Source: Stenotrophomonas_A sp035629025 (GTDB lineage: Bacteria > Pseudomonadota > Gammaproteobacteria > Xanthomonadales > Xanthomonadaceae). Taken from it: a DNA stretch of 64,000 bases. A program made the position numbers and the translations under genes. The notes beneath the pieces were generated by a model. It was given only the letters and a program-made list of their open reading frames with translations, had not been told where the DNA came from and ran no database searches. This document shows, one piece after another, positions 61,263 to 64,000 of the stretch. The stretch lies in contig DASPIU010000047.1 of assembly GCA_035629025.1 (NCBI GenBank), forward strand, positions 1 through 64,000, written 5' to 3'. Position 1 is the stretch's first letter, and each line of letters starts with the position of its first letter.

Positions 61263-62723
61263 CTACAGCAGCGGCGAGGTCAGGCGGGCCACGGCCTCGG
61301 GCAGGCGCGAGCGCCAAAGGGGGCGGTGGCGGTTGAAACGGACCTCGCGCGCGCCGGCCATTTCCCGCGACAGGAACGCTGCCAGCTCGCCGGCGAGCTG
61401 GCGGTCGCGGAACAGCATCGACAACTCGAAGTTCAGGCGGAAGCTGCGGTTGTCGAAGTTGGCGCTGCCGACAATGCACAGGTCGTCATCGACCAGGAAC
61501 GCCTTGGTGTGCAGCATGCGTGGCCCGTACTCGAAGATGCGCACGCCGGCTTCCAGCAGTTCGTCGAAGTACGAGCGCGCCGCCCAGGTCACCAGCCGCG
61601 AGTCGCTCATGGTCGGCACCAGCAAGCGCGTATCCAGGCCGCCGAGCGCCGCCGACGTGAGTGCCATGCGCGCCGCTTCGCCCGGCACGAAGTACGGCGT
61701 CACCAGCCACACCCGTTGCCGCGCCTCGTGGATGGCGGCCACATGCAGGCGGTGGATGGTTTCCCAGGAAGAGTCCGGTCCGGACAGCAGCACTTGCGCG
61801 TCGATGCGGCCATCGGCGCGGCCGGGCATGTCCTTCGGCCACAGGTTCTGTCCCTCGAACGCGGGACGGCCCTGGCCGGTGGCATAGATCCAGTCCTCGA
61901 CGAACACCAGCTGCAGGTTGCGCACCACCTGGCCCTCGATGCGCATGTGCAGGTCGCGATAGGCCGTGCGGTCCAGCCGCTCATCTTCCTCGTCGGTGAT
62001 GTTGATGCCACCGGTGAAAGCGACGCGGCCATCGATCACTACCAGCTTGCGGTGCGTGCGCATGTTGACCCACGGGCGCTTGAACGGCTTGAGCAGCTGC
62101 GTGGGATGGAACCACACTGCCTCACCGCCGGCGTCCAGCAACGGGCGCAGGAAACGGCGGCGCACCCGCGACGACCCGACCGCATCCAGCAGCAGGCGTA
62201 CCTTCACCCCGGCGCGCGCGCGCTCGACCAGCGCATCGCGCAGCGCGGTGCCGCTGCGGTCGGGGTTGAAGATGTAGTACTCCAGATGCACGTGGTCCCG
62301 GGACGCGGCCACCGCCGCCAGGATCGCGTCATAGGTCGTGCCGCCATCGATCAGCCAATCGACCGACGTGGCCGAACCCGGCGGCATGCCGCAGGTGGCC
62401 TGCGCGATCTTGGCCAGCTCGTCGCAGTCGCTGTCCGGCGGGCACACGCTGCTGTAGTGCTCCATGCCCGAGCGCGCGCGACCGCGGCGCAGGCGCTGGC
62501 GCTTCACCTTCTGCGGGCCCAGCAGGTAATAGATCAGCAGGCCCAGGTAGGGCAGCGCGGCCAGTGACAGGACCCAGCTCAGCGTCGCCGCCGGTTCGCG
62601 CTTCTGCAGCACGATCCAGGCCACGATCCACAACAAATAGGCGAAGTAGCCGGCGGTGAGGTAGGCCGACAGGTGGGGAATGGCGACGATCCAGTCCCAG
62701 GCGGCGGTCAGGGTGGCGAGCAT
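61263..62723 (-). CDS. cls: Cardiolipin synthase (PLD superfamily)
   Basis: A 486-residue cardiolipin synthase. Two N-terminal helices are followed by two HKD motifs: HRKLVVIDGRVAFTGG near residue 225 and HTKAFLVDDDLCIVGSANFD near residue 408. It joins two phosphatidylglycerols into cardiolipin at the inner membrane. The ATG at 62723 begins the first helix. It is divergent from the response-regulator gene. Confidence 0.94.
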   Translation of the reverse strand: MLATLTAAWDWIVAIPHLSAYLTAGYFAYLLWIVAWIVLQKREPAATLSWVLSLAALPYLGLLIYYLLGPQKVKRQRLRRGRARSGMEHYSSVCPPDSDCDELAKIAQATCGMPPGSATSVDWLIDGGTTYDAILAAVAASRDHVHLEYYIFNPDRSGTALRDALVERARAGVKVRLLLDAVGSSRVRRRFLRPLLDAGGEAVWFHPTQLLKPFKRPWVNMRTHRKLVVIDGRVAFTGGINITDEEDERLDRTAYRDLHMRIEGQVVRNLQLVFVEDWIYATGQGRPAFEGQNLWPKDMPGRADGRIDAQVLLSGPDSSWETIHRLHVAAIHEARQRVWLVTPYFVPGEAARMALTSAALGGLDTRLLVPTMSDSRLVTWAARSYFDELLEAGVRIFEYGPRMLHTKAFLVDDDLCIVGSANFDNRSFRLNFELSMLFRDRQLAGELAAFLSREMAGAREVRFNRHRPLWRSRLPEAVARLTSPLL

Positions 62724-62859
62724 CGGCCGATTCTAAGGCCGGCCCGGCATGGCGTCGTGGGTGGTCGTGGCCGCGATGGATGCACAAACACGCACGACAA
62801 CCGCCGGGCAGGCCACTAGGCTGGCGGAGCCCGCATCGCAGCGCCTGGAATCCCGAGGC

Positions 62860-63543
62860 ATGACTGACATCCTCTTGATCGAAGACGACGACCGCCTCGG
62901 AAGCCTGATCGCCGACTACCTTGCCGCGCACGGCTTCCGGCCCGCCATAGAACCCGACGGTCTGCGTGCCGCTGATGCCATCCTCGCCGCCCAGCCGGAC
63001 GTGGTGTTGCTCGACATCAACCTGCCCGGCCGCAGCGGCTTTGACGTCTGCCGCGCCGTGCGCGCGCAGTACGGCGGCCTGATCTGCATGCTCACCGCGC
63101 ATGACGAGGATGTCGACCAGATCCTTGGCCTGGAGCTGGGCGCGGACGACTATGTGGCCAAGCCGGTCGAGCCGCGCGTGTTGCTGGCGCGGTTGCGCGC
63201 GTTGCTGCGCCGGCGTGCGCAACCCTCGCCGCAGACGCTGGCCTTCGGTTCCCTGCGCATCGACCTGGGCGCGCGCGAAGTCACCCTTGAAGGCAGTCGC
63301 GTTGGCCTGACGACAGCGGAGTTCGACCTGCTCGTGCTGCTGGCACGTCACGCGGGCGAGATCGTGGGGCGCGATACGCTGCTGCGTGCGCTGCGCGGCA
63401 TCGACTTCGATGGACTGGACCGCTCCATTGACGCGCGCGTGTCGCGACTGCGGCGCAAGCTGGGCGACGGCGGGCCCGAATCACAGCGGATCAAGACCGT
63501 GCGCAACCGCGGCTACCTCTTCAGCCGCCACTGCTGGAACTGA
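62860..63543 (+). CDS. OmpR-family response regulator (RstA-like)
   Basis: A 227-residue response regulator. The receiver domain has acidic residues at IEDDD, the phosphorylation Asp near residue 52 in LLDINLPG, and the conserved Lys in YVAKPVEPR. The C-terminal winged helix ends VRNRGYLFS. Its stop overlaps the kinase ATG by one base (TGATG). The inputs and targets are unknown; RstA is the closest family resemblance. Confidence 0.9.
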   Translation: MTDILLIEDDDRLGSLIADYLAAHGFRPAIEPDGLRAADAILAAQPDVVLLDINLPGRSGFDVCRAVRAQYGGLICMLTAHDEDVDQILGLELGADDYVAKPVEPRVLLARLRALLRRRAQPSPQTLAFGSLRIDLGAREVTLEGSRVGLTTAEFDLLVLLARHAGEIVGRDTLLRALRGIDFDGLDRSIDARVSRLRRKLGDGGPESQRIKTVRNRGYLFSRHCWN

Positions 63544-64000
63544 TGCGCCTCGCTTCGGCGGCCTGGGCCCGGGGCCTGTGGGCGGTTTTCAGCCGCTACT
63601 ACCTGGGCGCGGCAGCCGTCGTGCTGGGGCTGACGCTGCTGGTGTTCAATGGCGTCAGTTTCCTGCTCGACCACGGTACGCGCCGCTACACCGAGGCGCA
63701 GCTGCGCGGCACCTTTCATCTGGTCGAACATCGCCTGCAGGACCAGCCAGTCAGGCGCTGGCCCGAACAGCTCGAACGCGTGCGCGAGCCCTTTGCCTAT
63801 CCGGTGCGGCTGGCCCCGCTCGACACCGCCACGCGCCAGCTGACCGCGCGCGAAGCGCGCCGCTTGCGCGCCGGCCAGGTCGTGCTGCCGCATCGTTCGC
63901 CGGATTTTGCCTACAAGCGTGTGGGCGGCAGTGACCAGGTACTGGTGCTGGGCAGCCTGGAAGACGTGACCCCGCACCCGACCGCGCAAGGCCAGCTCGA
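63543..64000 (+). CDS. Sensor histidine kinase, 5' part (RstB-like)
   Basis: The first 152 codons of a gene cut by the window end. The frame starts MRLASAAWARGLWAVFSRYY, then a membrane helix (LGAAAVVLGLTLLVFNGVSFLL), then a periplasmic sensor stretch. The kinase core is not in the window. Pairing with the response regulator, with a one-base overlap, supports the identification. Confidence 0.8.
   Translation, partial: MRLASAAWARGLWAVFSRYYLGAAAVVLGLTLLVFNGVSFLLDHGTRRYTEAQLRGTFHLVEHRLQDQPVRRWPEQLERVREPFAYPVRLAPLDTATRQLTAREARRLRAGQVVLPHRSPDFAYKRVGGSDQVLVLGSLEDVTPHPTAQGQL

Overview
This window is about 64 kb of GC-rich chromosome around a replication origin, from a member of the Xanthomonadaceae/Lysobacteraceae (Xanthomonas, Stenotrophomonas, Pseudoxanthomonas and relatives). 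I infer this from the order rpmH-dnaA-dnaN-recF-gyrB, the CPBP protease, M48 lipoprotein, TPR, tonB-exbB-exbD1-exbD2 and pdxJ genes that follow gyrB, and the rnpA-yidC-mnmE arm on the other side. I cannot name the genus from sequence alone. I see no tRNA, rRNA, IS element, prophage or CRISPR array inside the window.

Layout. Bases 1-390 hold four tandem sigma70 promoters that fire leftwards out of the window, very likely into an rRNA operon. Next come an MFS exporter, a lytic transglycosylase fused in frame to a hexose-6-phosphate mutarotase, YchJ and TauE/SafE proteins (0.4-5.5 kb). A leftward block folE-mksF(jetA)-mksE(jetB)-mksB(jetC) encodes a Wadjet/Mks-type condensin without its nuclease subunit; its ATPase carries a histone-H1-like tail (5.5-12 kb). 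After a nested inverted repeat come an MHS-family symporter, a TonB-like protein and the recC-recB-recD operon (12-24 kb). The complete mlaFEDCB-mlaA lipid-transport operon follows on the plus strand (24-28 kb). Then come a frameshifted glutathione peroxidase, rmuC, a GST, a LysE exporter, an amino-acid permease, a dipeptidase, rlmI, a yybP-ykoY (Mn2+) riboswitch with terC, a rhomboid protease, an SRPBCC protein, and a GDPD/TonB-receptor pair (28-42 kb). An accessory rhuM gene sits just before the origin region.

The origin region (43.6-54.4 kb) has mnmE, yidC, rnpA and rpmH reading left, and dnaA, dnaN, recF and gyrB reading right. A putative oriC with DnaA boxes lies between dnaA and dnaN. 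Three parS-like ParB sites lie at the dnaN end and inside recF. The right end holds membrane and envelope genes, the TonB-ExbB-ExbD1-ExbD2 energy system, pdxJ, a cardiolipin synthase, and an RstAB-like two-component pair whose kinase is cut by the window edge.

The genes fall into three themes: chromosome replication, repair and segregation (dnaA/N, recF, gyrB, recBCD, rmuC, mks, parS); outer-membrane maintenance and energised uptake (mla, TonB system, TonB receptor, M48 lipoprotein, lytic transglycosylase, cls, yidC); and small-molecule transport. The least ordinary items are the tailed nuclease-less condensin, the transglycosylase-mutarotase fusion, the nested inverted repeat, the triple hairpin before the permease, and the frameshifted peroxidase.
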